A stretch of 64,000 nucleotides of DNA. Source: Perkinsus olseni. Taxonomy: Eukaryota; Perkinsozoa; Perkinsida. Of this stretch, positions 54,241 through 64,000 are shown piece after piece; the first letter of the stretch is position 1, and the number at the start of each line of letters is the position of its first letter. Below the pieces are notes generated by a model, which saw only the letters and a list, made by a program, of their open reading frames with translations, was not told the origin of the DNA and ran no database searches. Where the stretch lies: the NCBI GenBank assembly GCA_013115125.1, contig JABANN010000098.1, positions 1 through 64,000 on the forward strand. The letters are read 5' to 3'. The translations under genes were made by a program, and so were the position numbers.

Positions 54241-57200
54241 ATCTCGGCGCTGCGACGTCCCAGAGCTGGATGACCTCTCCCTGAGCGACGGCCACCATTT
54301 GGCCGCTGGGATGCCAACACATCTGGTTGAATCTAGAGGTCGCACCATGTAAGATACAGTGGACAAAGATACGCCTCTACTCACCCGCAAGAGAGTCTCT
54401 TCCCGTGAGTATCCTCAACCAGGACTCGGAGGCAAACAGGAACGTCCGTCCGCCACAGACGACAATCGACCCCTGACAGGTTCGCTGACGGCGCTGTCGT
54501 ACACAAGTAGTATCTAAGGTCGATCCCTGCACATTACGAAAAGGTCGAATGTCGCTTACGAGAGAGGATTCCACTTTAAGGTCCACAGAGGGTTGGTCGA
54601 ACCATACCCGCTGTAGGCTACTATTTTACACAGCTTCTCGATACCTGAGGCAGCAGACGCGCGAAATAAATCGCAGGTGAAAGATTCTTTCGATCATCAC
54701 AAGACCCTCCTCCGACGAGAGTTTGAGACGATTAGTACGTAGCGGTATGGGAGAGATAACCACGACGGGCGCCACGCACAGCCACAGACCAATCCAGATC
54801 CGAGCCGAAAGTCGGGCGATTTACGGTATAGCCACCAACGGATTAACAGCATCCTCACCGGATGAGCTGAGGCGACACAAAATAAAGTAACCTACTCCAC
54901 AGCGAAAGCTGACCGCGTCGAGTTCCCACAGCCAGCAGGGGGCAATCGGGCGCCAAATCGATCGCGCTGACGCCGCCACCGACAGGGACGCTCTGACATG
55001 TGGAGATTCTTGCGGCGACTGGGCGGGTGAAATCAGGCTTACCGTCTTACTCGTATGCCCACCAACGCCCGAACTCGGAGTAGAGTTGTCGTAGTATCTG
55101 CAACCCAGGACGCACTGTGACAAGAATGGAAGGAAGGAGGTGCTAAACCCTATCCGACTAGTCCCACCACTTGGCACGATGCACCCCCGTTTCAACGTCA
55201 AAAAAGGATGTATATAAAACTCGTTACAAAAATAGTCGCAAATTTGCGTATAAAATTTTTCTGAGATTTTTATGAAAAATTTCTGAAGATTTCCGAATAC
55301 TTTCACTGTTTCTTTTCCACATAGCAGCAGGCGAGATTTTTCTTCCACTGTAAAAGGCTCGCTGACCACAGCGTCTTACAGATGTTTATACACGCTCGAG
55401 ACGAAGCGTAAGTCCTGCGACACCAACGCCTGGGCGGCGACCTCCGAGGATGGTGGCTGACCTGGGTCTGAGGGCAGCTCCGATTGAGCATCTGAGGGGG
55501 GGGAGATGATGTCGTAGCACACAAGGGAAGGACAGCCAAGAGGCGGAGCGACCGACCATGCAATAATTCATACGTAATTTCCTGCAGCGTGAAAGGATCT
55601 ACTGGAGAGAAATCATTGCGTGCTCGAGGCAAAAAGCTTGCTAGTCTCCCAGCTCGCCAGAGCAAATAACGAAACCGGGACAGAAAATTTCGAATCACTG
55701 GCAATTTTCTCGGCGGCAGCAGCCGATCCTTGAGGCAGCCAGACTTCGACCCGTGACGCTTGAAGTGACGTTATTGGCGATGCGAATGGCGAAGGTATCT
55801 TCCGTTAGTATTTCTTATATTTCCGGTAGACCTGCACTCAGAGTACCCTACGCGACATCTACAGCGGAGCATCGGTTGTGGCAGAGAGAACTTATACAGC
55901 ACAGAAAGTTCCAACTCGAATCTTGTACCGATTTTCCGAGGAGAGGCAGAAAAAAACTACGCACGAAATGGTGCATGGGTGAGACAACAGAGGACGAATC
56001 TTAGGTTGAAGCGTGCCTTACCCAAGTTCCACAAGAGCACTTTGTTGCCCGCCTCGCAAGCTGCCCCGATGATAGAGGCGTCGTTGGAGCAGGTCATGGC
56101 AGTTACTCCGGTCGAAAGGGACGGCGAGCCGGACGAGGTGGATACGGATAGCGTGCAGACCTGAGGACGACCTGTGAAGTGCATGAGTGAACAAAAGATA
56201 CGCCGTGACGGCCGTATCAGAGTCGAGAAGGGATGATGAAAACCTAGACGGTTGGCATCCCTTGATCAGATAATACCGCTAACCATGATCAACCTAAGAT
56301 TCCCATCGCCAGAGGTACGGACTTATATGCTCCGCGACCGATAAAAGAATCCAAGGTCGACCCTGGCATTTGGCAGAATCTTTGACCTGCGTATCCTCAC
56401 GAATCATTCCTATCCAGCCAGATCTACCGTATCTTTCATTCTGTCTTGCGCCACAATCAACCTCGGATACTTTTTCACCTACCTGGGGAGGCTTCCTGTC
56501 ACTCACCGCCACTCGAACCTGCTTCATCGCCGCGAACTTAGCACTGGTGGCTACTCTATGGGGAAGAGTATCCGACAGCAGCGGCAGAGACGAGCACTGG
56601 ACAATCTAAGAACAGGGGGAGGGCAGGCTGTGGCGATCGGTTATTGGATCGGTTGTCCCAACGCCCATGTATGAAGGGACGCCCTGTTGATGAATCCCCC
56701 CTGGTCGTATTCACCGCGCAGCTACTCGACTACGAGTAGGTCACTCATACCTTAAATTGCCCCATTCCGCGCGGATTTCGTGGTAAGGCTCGGTCAAGAC
56801 CCAGTCTACGGTCGGCTGTACCACCCCAAGGGAGAAGACGACCTTAGGCAGCCGGAAGAAAACATCTTCGGTGGTCATGCTAGCGACGTGGGAGTCTCCA
56901 AATTACGATGTTATTAGTATCTTATTTTTCATAAGTCACATGATTCGACTTGCTTCTTTTCATCCCACCATCAACCTAAGATTCCTACGTTCTTCGAAGA
57001 CCAGCTGGTAACGTTGCGCTCCTCTGAGCTCTCTCTGCTCCGCTTGCCCGTAGAATGGGAGCTTCCGGTGGTCTCGAAAAGACTTCCGTACGCCTCCGGC
57101 GGCGAGTAGGCGTCCACTGTGTAAACAACTGCACAAGAATCTTTGTTAATTGCGCACAGCGAAGAATATCTTTCTACAGTTGCTAGCCGGGACTTGATAC

Positions 57201-58864
57201 GCTAACTCAGCTTCGGACTTCGTCATCTGATTCTGCCACGCATACATCTCGGCTTGCTCCACCGAAGCCTGGGAACCTAGATGCGCACGCGGAAAATTTT
57301 CAAAGATACTCCCTGGTCACTGCTACGCACTTGCGAGACTGTGCGGGATCAGCCCGGTGGTGTCAATGAGCTGCACTCGTGCCTGCCGAATTTGGGATCA
57401 GATAACAATACCACCCGTTGAGGAATAGCAAGATTGCAAGATTTTGAGTTTGCCTACCGGGAATCCTATCTGAGTGGTCAGGGATATCTGACTGGACGAA
57501 GATACGAAAGCTTGGAAGAGGTCAAACGCCCTCTGCGTGGCTCGAACCTGTCCAGGAGATAATCGCAAATTTACTTCAAGGGCCGGTCGACAGAACGGAC
57601 TGTCTGTTCTGTCGCAACTGAATGTATTGTGACGGACAGTCTGCAACAGGCTCTCTGGTATAACACTCCGATCGGTACTGCATCGAACCGATAGAGAACA
57701 GAGTGTTTACTCACGACATCCCTGAGGACCTGTGCGAGCATACGTTCCCATCGAGAGATCTCCTATGCTATCCGAAAAGCACGCGCAAGACAAGAGGGAA
57801 TATGGTGGGTGTGTCGTCGGGTCGCGAATCGACTCACCGGGCATTTGTAGGCCGGGTCTTGATAGAAGCGGTGCCATAGTTTACTGTCACCAGTATGGTC
57901 TTTGATATCCGCTATGCTTCCAACCTGACGATTTGCGAAAGGAGTGGTATGGCAAGCACGCATGCACACAGATACCCGTGCAAATTCAACAGCGTCACTC
58001 CGTAAAGTGACATCTACTGTATCGACAAGCTCCTTAGTGAGACCCCTCGCTGCGTCTGTTGCCTCCACCGTCCCCTGGGCGAATAACCAGACCACCTCGG
58101 ACACCTGAGGAGAGCCCTTCAATGACGCGCAGTACACGACGCCTACAATAACGGGCCAGGCTATGCTAGCTAGCTGCCATCGTAGTGCTGGGTCTGCAAA
58201 ACCGATGGGAAAGCGAGCCAACGCCTCCACGCCCAGCTTCACAGCGGGAATGTCACGAGGGGCTTCCATTGGGCAGAATTGGGCAACTTCCCTCTGAATG
58301 CGAATCCTCCGGACCAATTTGCACGAGGACGAGCGCTGAGTAATGCGAGTCTGATTGAACAGCGTCCCCTCCCCTCTCTGTTGGTCTCCCTATTAATAGT
58401 GTATAATAAGATATCTTCATACCAGGCATGCCTGTGAATAACCGGCTTCAACCTAAGATTCCTTTCCCCACTGAACTAGACACTCGCAGGCTTCTTAGTG
58501 AGAACATGATAAGTGAAAACTTACGAAAAATGCGGAGTTGATCCAGCAAGCAATTTCGTGGCGCGCGACATCTCACAGCTCCTCGGCTTCTCCACCGCTG
58601 TCGTAAGCCCTGGTCATTTCTTCGCTTCGCTCTCGCATGAGGCGACGATTGTTGTTCTTCTTACCGCACTGGTTGCCGGTGTAGTACTGGAAGTGATACG
58701 AGTTGCGAAAGGAGTGGTATTGACGAGCTCACCCAAAATCCCTTGTCTTTTCTATAGTCGCCAGTCAGGATCATCTTCAGCATCTCCCGACGGCCTCCAG
58801 CAGTCGAAGTCACACAGTGGACGGCAGAGTTGGGTCGGACCAGCGTCACTAAGGGAGCCCTCAT
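54241..58864 (-). CDS. WD40-repeat protein with long N-terminal region
   Basis: Reading 5' to 3' on the minus strand, these exons join in phase: 58864-58733 (ATG), 58335-57838, 57547-57458, 56605-56428, 56171-56022, 55018-54896, 54526-54385, 54332-54241. Later exons are not resolved. The first ~300 residues are helical-looking and unrecognised (PALRWQLASIAWPVIVG and SKLWHRFYQDPAYKCP are landmarks). WD40 blades follow: ASIIGAACEAGNKVLLWNL, SAIDLAPDCPLLAVGTRRG...LSLW and CWHPSGQMVAVAQGEVIQLWD. Each has the strand pattern and terminal W-(D/N/S) of a propeller blade. WD40 propellers act as protein-binding scaffolds. The exact family is unknown. The intron between 56022 and 55018 is about 1 kb, and small exons could be hidden in it. 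Confidence 0.65.
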
Positions 58865-59045
58865 GAAAAAAGGCGGAGCGAAGCAAGAGATGCCAACATC
58901 ATATTTTCTATATCCATTGCAAGAGAACGAAATGGAGAAGCACTAGCTTATACGCCCTCCCGTAAAAAAAGGCGGAGCGAAGCTCTAAACAATTCCTCGA
59001 TATTCATCGCAAGAGAGTGGAGAAAAGAGGTGTCTGGCTGCTTTG

Positions 59046-60287
59046 TTACTCAGCGGACAGCACATGGTAATCGATAACGGCAAAATTCTTACCGGAGTTG
59101 GCCGTAGTACGGACAGAGCGTTTCTCGCCGTTCTTGGCAGTCCAAGTAAATTCACACTTCGACTCGGGTGAATTGGATACCGTAACAACGACCTCCCAAT
59201 CAAGCTCCATCGTCTTGTACATCTGCAGATCCGAGTGGCACGGCATACCTGAACAGCCGCGCATGCAGGAAATCTGAGACACAGTATGTCGACATGATGT
59301 GGAATACACGCATGGACTAAACGACAAACAAAATTTTATGGTGATGGATAACAGAGGGCGAGGAAGCAGAGTCCAAGGCGAATCAGAGGATAGCAAAGAA
59401 GACAAGCACGGAATTCGGGCTCGAGTACGCAGATCGTTTTCGCGCGCATGCTGCGACCTACGCAGTCGACGAAGCAGAGGATCCGGAAATTCAGTAAACA
59501 CCTCGATTCGATAAACCGCGGAATTACAGGGGACCCGCACGAGCCGAGCCAGTCAAGGCTCCGATGAGCTCCTAAAGGTAAACGGTTATATCTCAATTCC
59601 AGCGTCCAAGAGCTCCCTTCAGAGGATGCCTCAGGTCTCAGTCCCCTACGGCCGTATGATACCATCCGTAGGCTCAGTCCGAGACTCGGAAATTCTCGAA
59701 AAACTCCCAAGCCGTCGACTGAAAGTCGAAACACAATTCGAAGCTTCAATGCTTATAACTAGGCGGCAAAACTGAGTACCATACGCTGTGTAAACGCATT
59801 CTTCTCTCACAGCGCCGCGTCACAGAACTCCCGCAAGGCGAGCTCAGGGCAGCTTGACTCCATAAAATAATAAAACACGTTCTTCGGTAAAACTGCCGCT
59901 AGGAATAACTCGTCGGCCATACGTTCACAACAGCCTGTTGACTCCGATGCACGGGAACATTGGGCGGACTCGAGTGCCCGCGATAGGGTAGTATTTGGTG
60001 ACTGCAACTTCCGAATTCATGCTACCCGGCTCAGGCTGAACCCAGACTAACTTCCCCTTCTCAAAGAATGTGAGTAACGAAGCGATTGGTACGCCATTCG
60101 AATAGTCTTTGAGCTTAACCAAACGCACGCAGCTGTCGTAGATGTCGTAGATGTAGGCACCGCGGGCAGGATCGAACACGTCTGTGATCCAGAATGTAGT
60201 CTCTCGAGTACTGTCTACCACCAGGCCGTTGAAGTTGCTGCTGCAAGCCGCGAAGGAGCACGTATATCCGGAGCCACCCGGGAGAAG
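59046..60287 (-). CDS. Predicted secreted-type protein(s), two exons
   Basis: An exon from acceptor AAAGCAG (high end 60287) runs to a stop at 59925. It encodes YTCSFAACSSNFNGLVVDST, then TTFWITDVFDPARGAYIYDI, and ends PCIGVNRLL. A second exon from acceptor TTCAG (high end 59248) to TAA at 59046-59048 encodes MPCHSDLQMYKTMELDWEVV and ECEFTW-like Cys/Trp-containing sequence. The Cys content and beta pattern suit extracellular proteins, but I could not find the start or a signal peptide. A donor linking the two exons is not obvious, so they may be two neighbouring genes of one family. Function unknown. Confidence 0.45.
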
Positions 60288-60700
60288 CTGCTTTATTCTG
60301 GGCCATAGTCGTCGCGAGCGTTTATTCCCACTTTAGCATTTATTGGGCTCGTGAACTTAGAGTGGTCTCGGCAAGCACGAAGGCCCGCCCCGGGCCTTCC
60401 CAACTTCGTTGCCCTCTAACTCCACCACAAACCTTGCCAGTATTCGGCACAGCAACAGCGTGATTCATATAGAATGGACGTCAGCGAGCCCTCGCGCCCC
60501 ATCACTCCGCCGTTTGAAACCCCTTCAAATAAATACGCCACCAGGGCGCTATTGTCGACAGTAGAGGAATTCAACCACTTTATTCGATTTGTGTTTGGAT
60601 AATCCGCTGACAAACGTCCACGAGCTTCCAGCCAGTTCTCGCTCGCTGGACTATGAGTTTACGGCAAGGCCCTAAACTTCTTATCTTCATACGATAAGCG
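60288..60700. other. No gene assigned
   Basis: Only short frames. This should hold the 5' exon(s) of the minus-strand gene ending at 60287, which I could not identify. Confidence 0.35.
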
Positions 60701-60764
60701 AACCCACCCTGCACTAAGGCTGACCGCTGGTAGGAGATGGTCCATATTCCATAAAACCTACTTA

Positions 60765-60964
60765 CGACTCGAATGTTTCGAGGCGACCAAAAAATCGGAC
60801 TCCGGGACTAAATCGATCGTTCGAAGGAGAGAGGGAATTTTCGGAGCGGTTACGCGACTGCGAGGCGCGTCAAAATAAACTGCAAAACAGAGAAATAAAA
60901 TGCCGGAGGACAACGATATCACACAGTGTGCCCGATTCACACTCACCTCCACTGCGTCTTCCAT
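60765..60964 (-). CDS. Possible first exon with membrane segment
   Basis: From ATG at 60964 the frame is open to a GTAAGTAGG donor near 60765. The peptide MEDAVEVSVNRAHCVISLSS is followed by a hydrophobic stretch (GILFLCFAVYF) and a basic part. A GTGAGT donor also occurs after the sixth codon and an acceptor (TTTTGCAG) before the basic part, so part of it may be an intron. No family is recognised. Confidence 0.25.
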
Positions 60965-62056
60965 ATTCCCTCAATTCCATCGGGAAATCAGCTCCCCATA
61001 ATGCACCAGCTTTCGTCACCTGGCGAAGATCTCATCCGATTATCATCTTGCTTTCCGGGCACGCCTTATTCGAAAGAATGCACAACAAAAGCAAGCGCCC
61101 GAGTATAGAATGGAAAGACGTTCGTGAATCCTGACCAGTGAAGCAATAAAAACGCACATTGCAAGCGGACCCGCAGATCCACTCGTACAGTTAGGCCCCA
61201 ACAGTTGGGATCCAACTGCCCCCGAAGCCATCAATAACGCCATGCACCCTTAGACTAATGGCATGGTCAGCAGCAATCCACATCCTGGCAGGATGTGGCA
61301 GGATGATCCTGCCACATCGGCTGCCTTTTCCTTACCAAAGATGCCCATAGCCTAAAATTACTCCCAAATATTAAACGATACAACTCCGACTTGTAACCAA
61401 CGTATCTGCCAAAGGCTGGGCTTAACAAGCAGGAGAGGTTTCTGGAGAAGCTAATAGCTTCTGATAGCTTCAAGCTATCTAATCTTCCCTTCACTCAGCT
61501 CTGCATCTCAGAGCCCAGATAGATGGACACGGAATTAACGGACACTATTATCTCCCAACTGTGCGTGTATGTAGTATAGTACACTGCAATTATGTAGCAA
61601 ACCCCGCAGTCAACGTTTTTCCACGTCTTTTTTTCACAGAAACTCGAATGAGTCAAAAAGATTCGGGGAATATTTCGGCCCATTCTGAATCTTTCCAATG
61701 CGATATATCCAGAAGCACTTCCGCTCCGAGTCGGAGCCTCCCGCAAAAGAATGCTCCGAGCCTCGGAGTACGAGGCCGTTGAAGCTTCTTGCCGATCATA
61801 CTCACCCGCCCATCCTATGAGTGCCGTCCAAATTGCAGTTCGCCTCCATACCGGACGTCTTGTTCTCACCAACTCTCCATAGTCGCTCTGCCTCCAACAG
61901 AATCTACGATGATAATCTCCCACAATCTTCATTTATCCAGGTATGTCTGGATACCAAAAGAGCACCGTTGCCGTAATACCGTGTGACGGATGAACCCAGT
62001 TGATGTAGCTAGTTCGCTGAGAGGCTGCCAGAGAAACGCCCAGACGGTCGGCTTAC
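60965..62056. other. Unassigned; small retroelement relic
   Basis: Near 61241-61275 the string CCCTTAGACTAATGGCATGG followed by TCAGCAGC echoes the P-x-TNG-x-V coding block of integrase relic 2 (about 44805-44850), so it may be a tiny integrase remnant. A short palindrome (GGCAGGATGTGGCAGGATGA / GATCCTGCCACATC) lies at about 61285-61318. Nothing else is clear. Confidence 0.3.
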
Positions 62057-63081
62057 TTCCTGGAAGGTCTCTGCCGTGTAAGCATCCGGGGTATAAACTG
62101 CGTAGTCGTTCTTCAGAAGATCCTCATGCAGCCTCTCCAAGGCCTCAGGAGATGTATGCTCGGGGGCGATACCAGACAGCCGACCCGAGGCTAGTTTAAG
62201 TTGTGCACGGGTGTAGTAGTCGGGGTAAATATCGGACGACCTGACGACACGAAGGATAGAGTTGCGAAGATACTCAATTGCGTCACTGCGCCACGAAATT
62301 CAGTAACCTACCCTTTCCCCGCTTCCGGATCCACTGTCGGGATATCGCAGGGGACGGAGTTGAGTCTCGCTGTTGTGAGGGGTTTATTCAGGGGATCGCG
62401 GAGTATGGTGTACCTACAGATTGTATCCTCCAGCATGATCCTGTTGGGCGGGCGATGGGGCCAGAGTGGCCCGGCCACTGGTTTACAAACTTCGACATTA
62501 CTCAACTCAGATTCTTTTCTGATTGCTGTTGAGTTTCGGTTGGGTAATGACCGTTTTAACCCGCGTCGAAACGTTTCTATTTTGTCTCACACTTACCCTT
62601 TCTCCTGTCCACATTCATGTAGGCGGCTGTATCCATACAAGCTAATATCTCCGCTACTCGCAAGGACAAAGCCCGCGTCATGAGAAGCCGCCGCGACGCC
62701 TATCGCCACCTGATAAAAAAATATCACTCTTCAGCTTCGCTCCGCTAAAATTAGCGCGATTATGGCACTCACTTTGCCTTGGGAAACGAGAGCTCCTTCG
62801 AAGGCGCTTTTCGCATCTTGCGCAAGGCGCTTCGAGGAGGCTAGAACCCACCTGGGAGACACCCCGCTCGACTGGACCTGTGCCAAAAAATGCCCCCCTT
62901 GGGTTCGAACCTGCAACCTACCTTAGCAAGTTCCTTCTTTGCCTTGACAACTACTCCAATATCAGCCCTCCCTCGGAGTTGATCACGAAGAGTAACAAAG
63001 TCATCAGCTCGGGCGAATATAACACCAGCCGAGCAGTCAGCAATATCAACTTGTGGCGAATCCACATAGCACGGAAGGGCC
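62057..63081 (-). CDS. Multi-exon gene of unknown function
   Basis: In 5' to 3' order: 63081-62922 (contains VDIADCSAGVIFARADDF and GVVVKAKKELAK), a short exon near 62827-62781 (RLAQDAKSAFEGALVSQGK), 62709 to about 62597 (VAIGVAAASHDAGFVLASSG), an exon ending 62312 (PPNRIMLEDTICRYTILRDP), and 62285-62057 (IYPDYYTRAQLKLASGRLSG and LLKNDYAVYTPDAYTAETFQ). The last two join in phase, as do the second and third. The junction into the PPNRIML exon is unclear. The start lies upstream and the 3' end downstream of what I can place. The protein looks soluble and globular. I do not recognise its family. Confidence 0.5.
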
Positions 63082-64000
63082 CTGCAAGGTGAAGCACATC
63101 ATACTGTTGACTTCCCATGAGGAAATCTTTCCAGTGCGCGCCCCCGATGAAACGAGCTCGCACCTCGACTGGAACAGACGAACACTCGCCATGGTGATGC
63201 TCACTGTGGATCATCTGTCAAAGGTTGATCGCTGCTGGCATCATCCAAGAATGGCCCGAGTGGGGATTCTCCAAAATCATCCAGAAAAATTTTGATGTCG
63301 TCCCGAAATTGATGAGTCAAAACGTTCAATGTGAACCTGATCGCAGAACACGAGTTGACTCTTGTATATCTTGCAACATCTCGCACTTCCTCAACCCATT
63401 TACAAGTAATTTTTGAAACGGGATTATACGTATGAACTGCTCAGGATATCGCGAGCTTCCAGAACTGTCGGAAATTTCGAGAAAATGTTGCGTGGAAAAT
63501 GGAGTTCCGAATTAAACGCCGACGTTACCACCGCGTACCGGGTTCGCTCAGATTCACCGTTATCAGGCCTCGGCGACTTTATACTCTAGAGTCTCGATCG
63601 AGCATGAGACAGCTCTCACAACACCACATCAAAACAGGGCAGTAACGCAACCCATGATGCAAAAGTTTTCAACTAAATTGCTGCTCTCCGTCGCAGAGTG
63701 AACTTCACTTTTTCGCATAGTCTAGGAAGAAGTGCCCGACCGTGTTTCCGGCGATCAATCTTCCACTGTGGAGCGGCTCTCGTGACAATTAGCCAAGCAC
63801 TGTGAGCTGCACTCGAAGGTTCCGCGAACACAGTGTTCGGGGACTCCCCGAACGGTCAGAGGCCATCAGTCACTATCCTGCGATCGCAGACTCATTCGCG
63901 GCCAGATTCGTGAACCCTTCTCGAACCTGGCAAGTCTCTGAATCGTCCTCGTAGTATCGGATCATCATAGCGAACTGTTCTATATCTGAACTGTCTGGCG
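63082..64000. other. Window end, no gene assigned
   Basis: A plus-strand frame at 63225-63300 reads RLIAAGIIQEWPEWGFSKII, faintly like the start of a retroelement reverse transcriptase (L-x-x-G-I-I-x-x-S-x-S-x-W), but the motif is short. Upstream exons of the minus-strand gene may also lie here. Nothing else is clear. Confidence 0.3.

Noticed and set aside
63201-63386. FLDD-containing minus-strand ORF as a reverse transcriptase catalytic motif
   Set aside because: The expected hydrophobic context (YxDD within a strand-turn-strand) and other RT motifs are missing; the plus strand gives an equally weak RT-like match, so neither is convincing.
1-64000. Bacterial, phage or CRISPR origin
   Set aside because: Conserved genes are only readable after removing many GT-AG introns, and no direct-repeat/spacer array or operon structure is present.

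Overview
This window is eukaryotic nuclear DNA. Every gene that can be assembled is cut by many short GT-AG introns whose phases join cleanly, and introns run from about 50 to about 900 bp. Intergenic DNA is full of decayed transposons, inverted-repeat elements and tRNA-like repeats. There are no operons, Shine-Dalgarno sites or CRISPR arrays. Intron density, small lineage-specific secreted proteins, and divergent alveolate-type house-keeping genes suggest a Perkinsus-like protist (Perkinsozoa, Alveolata). That assignment is inference; no marker gene in the window proves it.

Layout. 1-5 kb: mostly non-coding, with isolated exon-like pieces (one resembling an EF-G-type GTPase) and tRNA-like repeats. 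5-8 kb: dispersed repeats, a small intronless secreted-protein gene, and a complete 510-bp non-autonomous hAT element with 8-bp target duplications. 8.5-10.4 kb: a decayed hAT transposase on the minus strand. 10.5-13.8 kb: a large ORF that seems to have lost its 5' end beside that transposon, then an intact intronless subtilisin-like protease. 15.3-29.0 kb: the main feature, a head-to-tail array of three metacaspase genes of about 15-16 exons each. Each encodes a UBA-like module, an LSD1-like CxxC/CxxC zinc finger, a Pro/Gln-rich linker, the p20/p10 protease core (HYSGHG and DCCHSG), and a C-terminal extension with a basic stretch and, in each copy, a Gly-rich hydrophobic (glycine-zipper-like) segment. 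A 450-bp tract between copies 1 and 2 is nearly identical, introns included, which points to recent gene conversion.

30-34 kb: coding-like exons of unknown function, repeats and a foldback element. 34.6-37.6 kb: a divergent PP2C-type phosphatase. 38-42 kb: low-complexity ORFs of unknown status. 42.5-46.5 kb: three different broken retroelement integrase fragments. 46.9-50.3 kb: a complete 12-exon eEF1A/EFL-family GTPase (456 aa). 50.6-52.4 kb: a complete 7-exon WBP4-like splicing factor (370 aa) with a matrin-type zinc finger. 54.2-58.9 kb (minus): a WD40-repeat protein with a long N-terminal region. 59-60.3 kb and 62-63.1 kb (minus): multi-exon genes I do not recognise.

How the genes relate: the three metacaspases form one local family evolving by duplication, conversion and intron change. 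The EFL-type GTPase, WBP4 homologue, PP2C and WD40 genes are ordinary cellular genes between transposon-rich stretches. All exon joins were made by eye from splice-site consensus, open frame and homology, so boundaries in variable linkers are less certain than those in conserved domains.
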